DNA from: Sternotherus odoratus
Taxonomy: Eukaryota > Chordata > Testudines > Kinosternidae
Assembly: GCA_032164245.1 (NCBI GenBank)
Contig: JAVMKO010000002.1
Coordinates: 91,277,340-91,341,339, forward strand
Direction of reading: 5' to 3'
Length of the DNA stretch: 64,000 nucleotides
The position numbers were made by a program, and so were the translations under genes. How positions within the stretch are numbered: the first letter of the stretch is position 1; every line of letters begins with the position of its first letter. The notes under the pieces are model-generated. The model had not been told where the DNA came from. It ran no database searches and worked only from the letters and a program-made list of their open reading frames with translations. This document shows, in pieces, positions 12,741 through 23,238 of this stretch.

Positions 12741-14772
12741 CAGCTAGAATATGCAAGAGAAGTTATTTTGTAGAAGAAAACTATTATTTGAGCGATAAGG
12801 GCAGAGATTGCTTCTCTTTTGCCAACCAGACAACCCACCAGAAGGGGAACTGCCATGATTTGAATTCCATTTTTGCCTCCACGTCTGGATTTACTATTTG
12901 TCGTTGAATAAAATTCTGACATGGTTCCATCCACCAACGGAAAATCAACAGCTCAGGGAAACAGACTGTTTTTCTTAAAAGCGCTTATAAAATGTTTACT
13001 TTTGAATTTTCTCAAGTATGTGCTTCTGGATTTTAACTTGAGCTACTCAGAATCAGGGCTAACCTCTCAAATCGGAAAGCCTGTATAAAACCACACAATG
13101 CATTTTTATAGAGCAAATCAAACCTACCTTGTTCCCTAATCATTACAAGATACAGAGTTTAAATAACTTCATTCTCATTTGCACATAAAAAGCCATTCCC
13201 ATCAATTCAAACCTACGGCAAAGCCTCTTTTTCATCTTACTGCTCTTTATTCCCAAATAATTAACATGTGTAGGTCTCTTTCTTTCCACATGCACACACA
13301 TGCGCACACTCCTTTGCAGTAAGAGAAGTGAGTTGGCTTTAAGATGTTAAGTGAAAACTGCATCTAATATATACACACCAGCATCTGGGCTGAGTTTGCT
13401 TGACCACATAATTGGACACAGATTTCATACACTGAGCAGATGGAATTTCTCCTTTTTCCTTCTCCCCCCCCCAAAAAAAATTGCATTGAGGACCCATTCA
13501 CACCCTTACCCAGGGTGTCACTACAGAATCTCCCATGGTTGCTACTTTCTAATACTTGACATTATGCTGCCTCTCGCTTCTTGGCAGCTGGAGCCAATAC
13601 ATGCTCTTTGGTGGTAGTCAGGGGGCATGCTCTAGATCTTCACATGCCAAGACACATAAAATCAATGTTCATGCCCATAAGAAGGAACTATTGATGCAGA
13701 AGGTCACTAAATGCCAGTTGCTCTATAGCACTGAAGTCTTGAAGGGAAACCCCGCAAAATCGACAAGACATAAGTGACAATCTGGTCCTCTAACACCATC
13801 ATCAGATACTGTAAAATGGCAAAGAAAGCCAAACATGAAATAGACATCGTGAGACTTGAACACAATGGTATTTTTTTAAAAATATTTTAATTACATGCCG
13901 GAGATCAGTCCACAATATAATTTATTTTTATTTATTTATTTTAAAAACCATAGCCATTTTTCTAAGGACAACACAGATTACCAATATGATTCTTTAACAA
14001 AAGAAAAAAATAAAAACAAAAACATGGATCTTGATTTTTCGTAGCACAAGAAAAAAAGACAAAAGACGTGAACAGGATCGAACTTCTACTAAAAATCTGA
14101 GCTATATGACTGACGGATGGCATACACAAATGTGAAACCATGTGCCGCGTTACTGGCACTATTTCCCCAAGGAAGAGGGAGAAAGAAGGAACCAACCACA
14201 TCTGACAAATGCTACTCACATCACTCCATTCACTTCTGAAAGGTGCTCAGATATCATGGTAAGAAGGGCAGTTTAAGAACCAGAATAGAATAGAATCTTC
14301 AAGCAAAAATAACCTCTTTCCTCTGTGCTTGCTTAAACACTGTTAAAAAGCAGTTGCACCTTTTGGGTTGTTTGTTTTTTTAGTGTGTTGAAAACTGTGT
14401 TCAAACTGTAAGCTACCATTTTAAATTTCAGGAGTTTCCCTGGTCCTGTCTGAAGACTAAGGGATTCCGTAGGGAAGCATGTGATCTTGGTCTAGCAGCA
14501 GAGAGTCTGTAAAGAGTCAGTTTCAGAGCAAGGTGGGGTGAGCTGTGCCTCTCTGTCTTACAGAGCTCCTGCTCTCTTTTTGGTTCTCATACATTAAGAT
14601 TCTGGATTTTAAGAAAGAGTAGTGTTACCCTGTAACCTTCCAGAAAGAGTATATTACAATTTCATCCAATTTCTCTGTTGGTATGCCATGAAATTACAGA
14701 GGACCACTGTATTGTTAGGCATGTGCACTCTTCTTAAAGCGTGACTAGAACAGGAACTGATTGAGAGGACTC
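12741..14772. other. AT-rich unique sequence
   Basis: No gene is supported. A TTTA-rich low-complexity patch lies at about 13918-13945. The open frames 13351-13617 and 13962-14219 show no domains. Confidence 0.3.
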
Positions 14773-15938
14773 AGGGCATGTCTACATTACAAACTTAACT
14801 CCACCTGTGTTAGGCTGACTTACAGCCACTGCAGTAATTACAGTAAAACCTCCATTTAACGGACTAATTCGGGCGGGAGGGTGCCCGTTAAATCAAAAAG
14901 TCTGTTAAAAAAAACAACGAGCTGTTGGAGCAGCAGCCCGCCTGCCACAGGGTCGGGGCGGCAGCTCCGCAGCCCGCCCGCTGCTGGGACCCGGGCAGCA
15001 GCCGGGAGCCGGCAGCCAGACCGCCCGCTGCCGGGATCGGGGCGGGAGCCAGCAGCCAGCCCGCCAGCGGCTGGGACCGGGGCAGCAGCCAGAAGCCAGC
15101 AGCCTGCAAAGGGGACCGGGGCCGCAGCCAGGAGGGGTCGCGGTCTGATATGGATCAGAAATTTTGTCTGTTGCATCCGAAGTCCATTAAATCGAGGTCC
15201 GTTAAATCGAGGTTTTACTGTACTAAGGTGGTTCATATCGACAATACCTTCCTCCTGCCAGTGGCACCCTACGTCCTCACAAGAAGCACTTCCACTGACT
15301 TTAGAAGGGCCTGTTGGGGGCTGGCAGCTCCGCATGCAGTTCCCTGTCAAGAGCCCAGCTGTTGCCCAGGCTCTCGGCTCCCCAGTGGGAGACCAACAGC
15401 CAAAGGGGCTCTCAGCTCTCCGCTACCCACCAGGAGCCTGGCTGCTCCCAAGGCTCTCAGCTCCCCACTCAGAACATGGCTGCCCCTCACGCTCCTGGTA
15501 GGGAGCTTCGTGCCTGGGTGACTGATGGACTCCTGGAGGAGAGCAGGGACCCTCAGTGTAGCTGAGTTCCTGGCGGGGAGCCAGGAGTCTTGATGCAGCT
15601 GGGCTCCCAGCAGGGAGTGGGGAGCCAGGACCGAAAGACCGAGCTGTGAGTGACTTTCTTGTCAATTTTACAGCTCCAGCATGGACCCTAGAAATTGACA
15701 AGAATGACACCCAACACCCTATGTAAATAACCTGCAGTGTCTGCACAGTGTCTGCACAGACACTGCGTCACCTTAACGAAACCTACATAACCCTTGTGAC
15801 TCTCAGAGAGGTGAGGTTATTATGTTGTTGTAATAGGGTACACATCGGTGGGAAGAAGGTTGTAGTATGTACACTGACCTAGTTACATTGATGTAAGTTG
15901 CCTTACGTCAACCTAACTCTATAGTGTAGACCAGGCCT
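14773..15938. mobile_element. TIR element interrupted by a pogo-like MITE
   Basis: The left end AGGGCATGTCTACATTAC and the right end, minus strand AGGCCTGGTCTACACTAT, are inverted copies, so the 1166-bp span is read as one element. It contains a later insertion at 14841-15220; without that insertion and its duplicated TA it is about 784 bp. The interior repeats CAGGAGC/GGGAGC-rich phrases and has no transposase. The rightmost 200 bp matches my memory of a common turtle repeat ending GTGTAGACCAGGCCT. Confidence 0.65.
14841..15220 (+). mobile_element. Pogo/Tigger-like MITE nested in another element
   Basis: The ends are inverted copies: left CAGTAAAACCTCCATTTAAC, right GTTAAATCGAGGTTTTACTG. 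TA lies immediately outside both ends (14839-14840 and 15221-15222). The 380-bp body holds a degenerate GC-rich tandem repeat of GCAGCCGGGAGCC-type units (about 14935-15130), which produces long overlapping frames on both strands (14881-15501 plus, 14856-15350 minus) that are not genes. It is the same family as 17556-18371, in the opposite orientation. Confidence 0.8.
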
Positions 15939-16394
15939 CAGAGGAGGAATTTAGCGAAGTGGGAGGCAACACATTCATGGCTGATTTAAGGCAAATCTAG
16001 GTACCTAGGTACACCCTGACATGGACCCGGCCCCACAGTCCTGTTCCCATGCTAAGGCCCAAACCACCTGGAACAGCTCTGGAAAGTAAGCACCCTCTTT
16101 CTTCCTAGAGAAACAGGGGCAGCAGCATGAGCACCTGTCTACCTTCCAGGAGAAGTAGCAGGGATAGTACAGAAATTACCTCTATCAAACCCAAATTACC
16201 TCCATTGAACCCAAGAGTCAGGATGACAGCAATGGGGTCCTCCAGTACTTATAAGCTCAGGTGGGTGGTCTGGGCCTGCTAAACCCTTCTCTTCCTGCCA
16301 CAGTCTTTTGCTAGGGTTGTGTTGGTGGGTCCATCCAGAGAGGTGGGTCTTAAGAGTTAGCATCACACTCTCTGAATGGAGCAGTATGCCCTTC
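15939..16394. other. Unique sequence between repeats
   Basis: No gene or repeat is recognised. Confidence 0.3.
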
Positions 16395-16628
16395 AGGATA
16401 TGTCAGCACAGCAACTGGTTACCCACAGATGGCCTGTGCCAGCTGACTCAGATTCACAGGCCTCAGGCTAAGGGACTGTTTAATTACAGTGTAGACATTC
16501 AGGCTTGAGCTGAAGCCCAAGAATGAATGTCTACACTGCAATTAAACACCCCTTTAGCCCAAGCCCAAGCCCCAGTCAGCTGGCATGGAACAGCCACAGG
16601 TTTTTAATAGCAGTTTAGACATACCCTC
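16395..16628. mobile_element. TIR element (MITE) with internal hairpin
   Basis: The left end AGGATATGTCAGCACAGCA is a decayed copy of the right end read on the minus strand, AGGGTATGTCTAAACTGCT. Inside, CAGTGTAGACATTCAGGCTT and the inverted ATGAATGTCTACACTG form a second nested inverted repeat, and AGCTGACTCAG / CAGTCAGCTGGC a third. This multi-hairpin layout matches my memory of a turtle/crocodilian MITE. It has no coding capacity. Confidence 0.65.
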
Positions 16629-16699
16629 AGACAACTATTGTTTTAGGCTGATCGTGGACTCAGGTAGACATCACAGAACTAATTCTTACCAGATGCTTA

Positions 16700-17555
16700 A
16701 TACAATTTATATTGACAAGGGAGAAGGAATATCAATCAGAATAGGAAAAGAACAGGTTAAAAAATATTTAGACAAGTTAGATGTATTTGAATTAGCAGGG
16801 CCTGACAAAAAAATCACCCTACGTTACATAAGGAACTAATTGAAGCAATCTCAGAACTATTTGCAATTATCTTTGAGAACTCAGAGGATGCATGAGGTCC
16901 CAGAGGACCTGAGAAAGTCAAACACAGTACCTCTTTAAAAAAAGGAAAGAAAGAGGACCCAGCAAATTATAGACCAGTCAACCTAACCAGGAAAGATACT
17001 GGAACAAATAATTAAATAATTGGTTTGGAAGCATCTAGCAGATAATAGGGTTTTAAAGAATAGCCAACATGCATTTGTCAAAAACAAATCATGCCAAACC
17101 AATCTAATTTCCTGTTTTGACAGAGTTACTGGGTTAGTGGATAAGGGGAAGCAGTTGATGTGATTTATCTTGATTTTATTAAGCTTTTCACACAGTCACA
17201 TATGACACTCCCATAAACAAACTAGGGAAATGCGGTCTAGATGAAATTACTCTAAAACGGGTGCATAACTTGTTGAAAAATCATAAGCAAAGAGTAGTTA
17301 TCAATGGTTCGCTGTCAAAACTGAGAGGATGTTATCTAATGAAGTCCTTCAGGGGTCTATCCTAGGTCTGGTGCTATGTAATATTGTCCATTAATGACTT
17401 GGCTAATAGCAAGGAGAGTATGCTTATAAGATTTGCAGATGACACCAAGCTGAGAGGTGTTGCAAGCACTTTGGAGGTCAGGATCAGAGCAATTCTCCAA
17501 TTTGCCAAGATCATTTTGAAGTAAGAAAGATGACATTCAAAATAAGTGCAAAGTA
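16700..17555 (+). mobile_element. CR1 LINE, left part, split by an insertion
   Basis: This is ORF2 of a CR1 non-LTR retrotransposon, 5'-truncated and decayed. The pre-RT segment gives KEQVKKYLDKLDVF, the RT palm gives NYRPVNLT (16965-16988), and the catalytic box gives FADDTKL (17432-17452). These lie in three different frames, so at least two frameshifts have occurred. The element stops at 17555, where a pogo-like MITE begins, and resumes at 18374. The left boundary is approximate. Confidence 0.88.
16965..17452 (+). pseudogene. CR1 ORF2 reverse transcriptase remnant
   Basis: The region covers the RT core from NYRPVNLT to FADDTKL. In CR1 the F/Y-A-D-D box holds the two catalytic aspartates that bind the metal ions for target-primed reverse transcription. 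Both aspartates are kept here, but the two motifs are in different frames and stops lie between them, so no enzyme can be made. Confidence 0.85.
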
Positions 17556-17869
17556 CAGTAAAACCCCGATTTAACGGACCCCGATTTAACGGACTTCGGA
17601 TGCAACGGACAAAATTTCCGATGCATCCAAAATCCGTTTTTTGCGGGCTGCCGGCTCCCGCCCGGCTCCCGCCTGCGGGGGGGCGGGCGGGCTGCCGGCT
17701 CCCGGCTCCCGCCTGTGGGCGGGCTGGCTGGCTGGCTGCCTGCTGGCTCCCGCCTGCGGGTGGGCGGGCTGGCTGGCTCCCGGGTCCCGCCTGCGGGCAG
17801 GCTGCCGGCTCCCGCCCGGGTCCCGCCTGCGGGCAGGCTGCCGGCTCCTGCCCGGGTCCCAGCAGCCGG

Positions 17870-18198
17870 GGACCCGGGCGGGCTGCTAGCTGCCGCCTGG
17901 GTCCCAGCAGCCAGGACCCGGGCGGGCGGGCGGGTTGACGGCTCCCGCCCGGGTCCCAGCACCCGGGACCCGGGCGGGTGGGTTGACGGCTCCCGCCCGG
18001 GTCCCAACAGCCGGGACCCGCGCGGGCGGGCTGACAGCTCCCGCCCGGGTCCCAGCAGCCGGGACCCGGGCGGGCGGGCGGGTTGACGGCTCCCGCCCGG
18101 GTCCCAGCAGCCGGGACCCGGGCGGGCGGGCGGGTTGACGGCTCCCGCCCGGGTCCCAGCAGCCTGGGACCCGGGAAGGCGGGCTGACGGCTCCCGTG
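17870..18198. repeat. GC-rich minisatellite, about 50-bp unit
   Basis: About six units begin with a GGGTTGACGGCTCCCG-like phrase near 17932, 17980, 18028, 18080, 18132 and 18181, a period of 48-52 bp. Each unit contains the short palindrome CGGGTCCCAGCAGCCGGGAC. It yields overlapping artefactual frames on both strands (17537-18007 minus, 17715-18086 plus, 17886-18236 minus). Confidence 0.85.
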
Positions 18199-18201
18199 AT
18201 A

Positions 18202-18371
18202 AGTAAAACCTCGATATAACGGACTAATTCGGGCAAGGGGATGTCCGTTAAAGCCGAAAGTCCTGTTATTTAATAATTTTTAAAAAATTTTAAAAATTAT
18301 TAAATAACGGACTTTCGGCTTTAACGGACATCCCCTCGCCCGAATTAGTCCGTTCTATCGAGGTTTTACTG
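18202..18371. repeat. Near-perfect foldback at the MITE right end
   Basis: Two arms of about 85 bp are inverted copies, beginning AGTAAAACCTCGATATAAC on the left and ending CTATCGAGGTTTTACTG on the right. They meet at an AT-only centre around 18285 and differ at only a few positions. The right arm is the genuine terminus of the enclosing element. The left arm is either an inverted duplicate of it or one half of a separately inserted palindromic MITE; TA at 18200-18201 would allow the latter. Confidence 0.85.
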
Positions 18372-18373
18372 TA

Positions 18374-19121
18374 CTTCACTTAAGAAGGAAAATATCAAAT
18401 GCACAAATACATAATGGGGAATAATTGGTTAGGCAGTAGTACTGTTAAAAGAGATCTGGGTGTTATAGAGGATCATGAATTGAATTAGCGTTAACAAGGT
18501 GAGGCAACCGAGAAAAAGGATAATATTTTCTTGTGAATTAACAGAAGTGTCATATCTAAAATATATGAGGTAATTATTCCACTCTACTCAGCAATGGTGA
18601 GGCCTCAGCTGGAGTATTGTGTCCACATACTAAGAAAGATGAGGACAAATCATGAGGACAAAGAAAGATGAGTCCAGAGGAGAGCAATAAAAATGAAAAT
18701 CTGACCTACTTAGAATAGTTAAAAAAAGGGGGGAGGGCATGGTTATGGTCTTGAAAAAAAGTAGACTGAGAGGGGACCTGATAACAGTCTTCCAATATGT
18801 TACGGGCTATTACATAGAGGACTGTGATCAATTGTTTTTCATGTCCACTGAAGATAGGACAAGAAATAAAAGGCTTGCCTGTCTGGTACAAGGGAGATTT
18901 TGGTTAGATATCAGGAAAAGCTTTCTAAGTATAAGGATAGTTAACTCTGGCATATAATTCCCAGGGAGATAAAAATCTCCATTGATGGGGATTTTTAAGA
19001 ACAGGTTGGATCAACACCTGCCAGGGATGGTCTAGGTTTACTTGGTCCTGCCTTAGCACATGGGGCTGGACTTGACGACCTCTTGAGGTCCCCTACAGCC
19101 CATTTCCATGATTCTGTCATA
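18374..19121 (+). mobile_element. CR1 LINE, right part with 3' end
   Basis: This continues the copy at 16700-17555. Recognisable CR1 phrases are GGCCTCAGCTGGAGTATTGT, the translated block RLRGDLITVFQYV (from about 18770) and the 3' untranslated tail GACGACCTCTTGAGGTCC followed by an ATGATTCTGTCAT-like terminal repeat, the usual CR1 3' end. Frames are broken. Confidence 0.9.
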
Positions 19122-20101
19122 GAGTCAGCTATGCATGGGTCACAATTTAAATATTTTCTTCTCAACTGTGAGAGCGACAAACTTACTTGGGTTTTTTGGG
19201 TGGGTTTTAATGGACCAATAATCAGCTGTAATCACAATTCCAGAAGCTGTGGCTCTAATGTGGGCCAGTAGTGCCTAGGGCCGATACATTAATCTGGCCC
19301 GGAGGACAAATTAAGTCATTCGTTTCTTCTATGGATCACAGGCATTTAAGAAACAGAGGCAGGAGTCCCATATGTGTTAGCTAGTCAGTCCATCCAAGGC
19401 TTTTTAGTGCAGCTCAGCAACTAGTCAAGTGAGAAATAATGCTCCAGTCCTACAGTCATCTCCACACAGATGAACTCCTGCACAGGCATGGAGCCCATCT
19501 TAGTTTGAAGGCCTAATTTATTAAATTCCATTTGTCCAGAGTGAGCTTTTGCTTTTCCTCGGCTGCCACATGAGATATTTTCAGTCTTGTTTAATGTTAA
19601 AAACAGTCTCTGCGGTGTGCCCAATATGTTGTACAAATTATTCCTGAAGAGTTCATTATTTTAAAATTGACCTATTATGCTAATACACACGATGCATATC
19701 TTGGGCTATCTGCCACTTAATTGCTGGTTAGAGCCCTGATTTACAGAGCCGGCCCATTAAGACACAGAAACTTTGCATTAATTAGTTCTGTGGTAGAATT
19801 AATTCAAAATGAAAAAAGGTGACCTATTTTCTTTTTTCTTCATCCTTTTTTTGATATATGCCAATTCTTTAAGTTTCTTTTACCACAGTCTCAACACACC
19901 CCTCTCTCAGAAAATGAACTGTAAAAGAATCTATGTAGAATACATATTTCATTTAATTTACCAGATTTGCATTACCAAACTTCTTTTGTATCTCTTTATA
20001 TGAAACTTAATATGTTGCAGGGCATAAAATATTTCAAATAGGGGTCTTAAAATTTAAATTTAAATCTTATTCCTTCCAAATTAAAAGCTGTATCCAGTGT
20101 A
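19122..20101. other. Unique sequence, possible regulatory DNA
   Basis: No gene is supported. Between about 19640 and 19810 the sequence is complex and carries several ATTA/TAAT cores and TTTGCATTAATTAG at 19772-19785, a POU/homeodomain-like composite. Conservation is unknown. Confidence 0.25.
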
Positions 20102-20219
20102 GGATGACCAGACAGCAAACATGAAAAATCGGGACGGGGGTGGATGGTAATAGGAGCCTATATAAAAAAAAAGACCCAGTAATCGGGACTGTCCCTATAA
20201 AATCGGGACATCTGGTCAG
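20102..20219. mobile_element. Short TIR element (MITE), TGACCAGA ends
   Basis: The left GATGACCAGACAGC and the right GGACATCTGGTCA are inverted at their ends. Inside are three AATCGGGAC phrases (two separated by CTGTCCCTATAA). I recall this 118-bp layout as a common dispersed reptile repeat. There is no coding sequence. Confidence 0.6.
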
Positions 20220-21184
20220 TTTTGTTTACACAACCCCCTCTGTTTGCCAGTGAATGATAGCTACGCAGGTCTTCCTTCATAACTCTTTTTTAATACACCT
20301 TATATTTCAGTGTCCAGCAGCCATGGAGAAGGTAAATGAAAAAAGGAACCACTATCAACAATGGGAAATTCAATATTATAACAAGCATGGGTGTCTCCGC
20401 ACTCCTAGGCCCCGCTCTGCATACTTAACTAGAAAACTTGCCTGAAGATTAACACTTTTTTGACTGCCTACCTCTGCACAGTAGTAGTTAAACTATGACT
20501 CTGTGGTTAAGGCAGGTAGGAGAAAAAAATGTTTCATGCTAGCCAAAGAGCAGCTTTGTTTCTAATTTAAATGTTTATTTTTTAAAATACATTTTAAATA
20601 CAAAATGTCACAAAGGAGACTAAATAAATTATGAAAAGACAAACCCCATTCTATTTATATTTCTGCATCTTTTCTCCTCAAGTAAGGTTATGTGAGTATC
20701 AGTCACATGCACTAAAAAAGGAAACCACTTTAAAAATAGGCAAATCCCTAGCACCAGTTTTTCACACACCAGTATAGCTTCCACCAAGTCCAATTTTTTT
20801 GCTTAAACAACCCATGGGGTGGGGGGGATAGGGAGCATGTCTAACCATTGGCACATTTGTACCAACATTCAAATGTAAAATATTTCTTTGCAAAACTCTG
20901 TCAGCTTAAGGTATGGTCTGGAATAGAAAAAAACCACATTAGCAGTAGCTTCTCAGAATTAGGCTAAGTAATTGGTCAATTTAAATATGGCCATCTAGAG
21001 GGGGGAATCTTTGGCCTGAGTTCAAAAATCCTCTTTTCTAAATCCAGTTATGTTTGAATCATTAAAATGGCTCCATCTTAAGAAGGCAGAGTCTGATTGA
21101 GAAGAGTGGGCCAAATTCATTGTGGCCTGTAACTCTCCACTGAAGCCAGTTTGACAGAGAACATCAATAAGAATCCATCATGGA
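20220..21184. other. AT-rich unique sequence
   Basis: No gene is recognised. The frame 20254-20445 has no domain. A short G-run occurs near 20818-20828. Confidence 0.3.
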
Positions 21185-21903
21185 TAAGGCTGCGAATCTT
21201 TCACCAAGGTCACCGATCCCATGACTTTCTGTGACCTCTGTGACATTTGTAGCAGCCGGTGCAACTGGTTCAGGGGCTGCCCAAGCAGATCAGGCAGCCC
21301 CTGGGCCAGCAGCATCAGTTTGGGTGTGGGAGAGGACTCAGAGGTGGGGAGAGGGATTGGGGTGCAGGGGCTTACCTTAGGGGGCTCCCGGAAGTGGCTG
21401 GCATGTCCCTGAAGCTCTTAGGGGTCAGAGGTCTGCGTGCACTGCCCAAGCTCACAGATGCCGCCCTCCGCAGCTCTCATTGGCTGTGGTTCATGGCCAG
21501 TGGAAGCTGCGGACCCGGAGCTCGTGGCGGGGGCAGTGAGGGGAGCCCCCTCCTGGCCTGCATTCCCCCTAGGAGCTGCAGGGGGGAGCCGCGGAGCCGG
21601 TAGGGAGACTGCCAGCCCTGCCAGCCCTCCCCCACCAGCTCCAGTGTGGGTCCCAGGCCACTTGCAGTCACCAACCCCCACCCTTCCCCTCAGCCTGGGG
21701 ACGCACACCACCACTGCCATCCCCCCAGCACCTGCAGCACCCCTGGTCCACCCCCCCACCGAGTACCCACAGCCCCGTCCCAAATTTTAGTTAGGGGTAT
21801 ATAGTACACGTCAGAGACAGGCCACGGGCTGTGAATTTTTGTTTACTGCCCGTGACCTGTCCATGACTCTACTCAAAATTCCCTTGACTAAAACGTAGCC
21901 TTA
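21185..21903. mobile_element. TIR element of about 720 bp, GC-rich interior
   Basis: The left end TAAGGCTGCGAATCTTT and the right end, minus strand TAAGGCTACGTTTTAGTC, are inverted. Just inside, GTGACCTCTGTGACATTTG and CCGTGACCTGTCCATGACTC form further paired GTGAC-rich blocks. This matches a family I recall from turtle genomes. Frames in the GC-rich centre (21259-21603 plus, 21418-21783 minus, 21437-21790 plus) overlap on both strands and are not genes. Confidence 0.65.
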
Positions 21904-21939
21904 ATCAAGAATGGATTTATTTTTCAGAGCTATGCCTTA

Positions 21940-22030
21940 GCTCAAACAGGAACTATTATGGGGAAGTTCAATGCCCTGTGCTACACAGGTGGTCACACTA
22001 GATCACATCAATTAATTTCAATGATACCAA
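21940..22030 (+). mobile_element. CR1-like LINE 3' tail fragment
   Basis: The series AGGAACTATTATGGGGAAG, TTCAATGCCCTGTGCTACAC, AGGTGGTCACACTAGATCAC follows the CR1 3' tail also seen at 53780-54075. It is short and diverged. Confidence 0.6.
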
Positions 22031-23238
22031 TTTATGGTATTTTACTAAGCATACTAATGTTTATGAAGGAGGGCTTTTTGAAAAGAAAGCTTAGAAGTCA
22101 GAATGCATAGAATGACATCAGCTATCCATTTTGAAACCATCTTTTTTTTTTTTTTTAATAAACTAGTTAAATAAACATTAAATCAACTCCTGTTTTTCTT
22201 CCAATGCTGTATGTTTTCTTGGCAGGAACTAGACTGCAAAGCCTATCAGAAAACAGATAAAGGAAGAAGGATAAAACACAGCAGGGGAACAGTCCCCAAG
22301 GCTGATGATTTGAACACAATTTAGTTTACAGTTAACTCACAGCATGACATTTGTAATGTCCTTTATCACCTCTAAAGCTGTTTTCTCATTTCTCATTATC
22401 ATTACACGTAACAAGACAAGAAAATATGTATTTGTGCAAAATGGAAACATATTTGCACATGAACACACAAAGCAAAAATATGATACCTTCCATTTTGAAA
22501 GGAGCTTCTTGTTTACGCTCACACAAGAGAAATATAGTTACCATAGGGAGAATAGGTGTAGTGATCATTTTTCAAATACAAAAGTCTTTTCTTCTTTGCA
22601 TTTAATCTTCTCCAATTCATGCTCACCACTTCACAATCGCTATTAATATTTTTCTCACTGCACTTTGCATTCTAAACAAAATACTCCAGTTTTGGCTTTT
22701 TTGCTTTATTTTCATTTCTAACATAGATTACATTCTTCTTTTAAATGGGGAACATCCTACCCTTAGAAGATACTGACGTCAGACTTTCAGAACCACCTGT
22801 ACTCCCTAGCTGGTGCATCTAACTGTGGGCCTTTTGCTATCCATACCCAGGGGGCAATCCTTCTGAATTCTCTCTGAAACCAATGTCCAGAAGGGCCATT
22901 GAAATCAATGGGAGTCCCATATATGCATGGCAGTCACAGAATCAGGTTCAAATTAGTCACTCTTTAATTAATATTTTTGCCCTTATATGGGTCAGTCCTT
23001 ACCATACATATTTTTATTCTTGCAGTCTGCTTCGTTCGGTCTTTCAGAAACAAAAAGATCATCTACAAAGAATTAAAGTAATCAGTATGATCCACATCAA
23101 CAATATCACTCAGGTACCCAATATGAACAGTATAAGTTCTGATCACTTCTACTGTGTCTACCTAGGCCCACTGTTAGGCATATATATGGGTAAGGTATGT
23201 TGTTAGACAGCCAAATCCTAAATTTTGATATCTTTAGT
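22031..23238. other. AT-rich unique sequence with old repeat traces
   Basis: No gene is supported. A T-run lies at 22142-22157. Around 22850-22950 the phrase GCCATTGAAATCAATGGGAG resembles an ancient amniote interspersed repeat; similar phrases occur near 4340 and 37570. Confidence 0.3.

Larger units (their letters stand above)
17556..18371 (-). mobile_element. Pogo/Tigger-like MITE inserted in CR1
   Basis: The left end CAGTAAAACCCCGATTTAAC and the right end ATCGAGGTTTTACTG are inverted. TA flanks both sides (17554-17555 and 18372-18373). The left 75 bp match, inverted, the right end of the element at 14841-15220, so this copy is in the reverse orientation. Removing it and one TA restores the CR1 phrase GTGCAAAGTACTTCACTTA. 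The interior holds a GC-rich minisatellite and the right end carries a foldback. It has no transposase. Confidence 0.85.

Noticed and set aside
14856..15501. Long overlapping open frames on both strands (164 and 206 codons)
   Set aside because: They arise in the GC-rich tandem core of a pogo-like MITE. GC-rich repeats lack stops in several frames, and the peptides are low-complexity Gly/Pro/Ala/Ser.
17537..18236. Several 80-156 codon frames rich in Pro, Gly, Ala and Arg
   Set aside because: They are translations of the 50-bp minisatellite inside the MITE at 17556-18371, open on both strands, with no domain.
21259..21790. Overlapping 114-121 codon frames on both strands
   Set aside because: They lie wholly inside the GC-rich interior of the TIR element 21185-21903.
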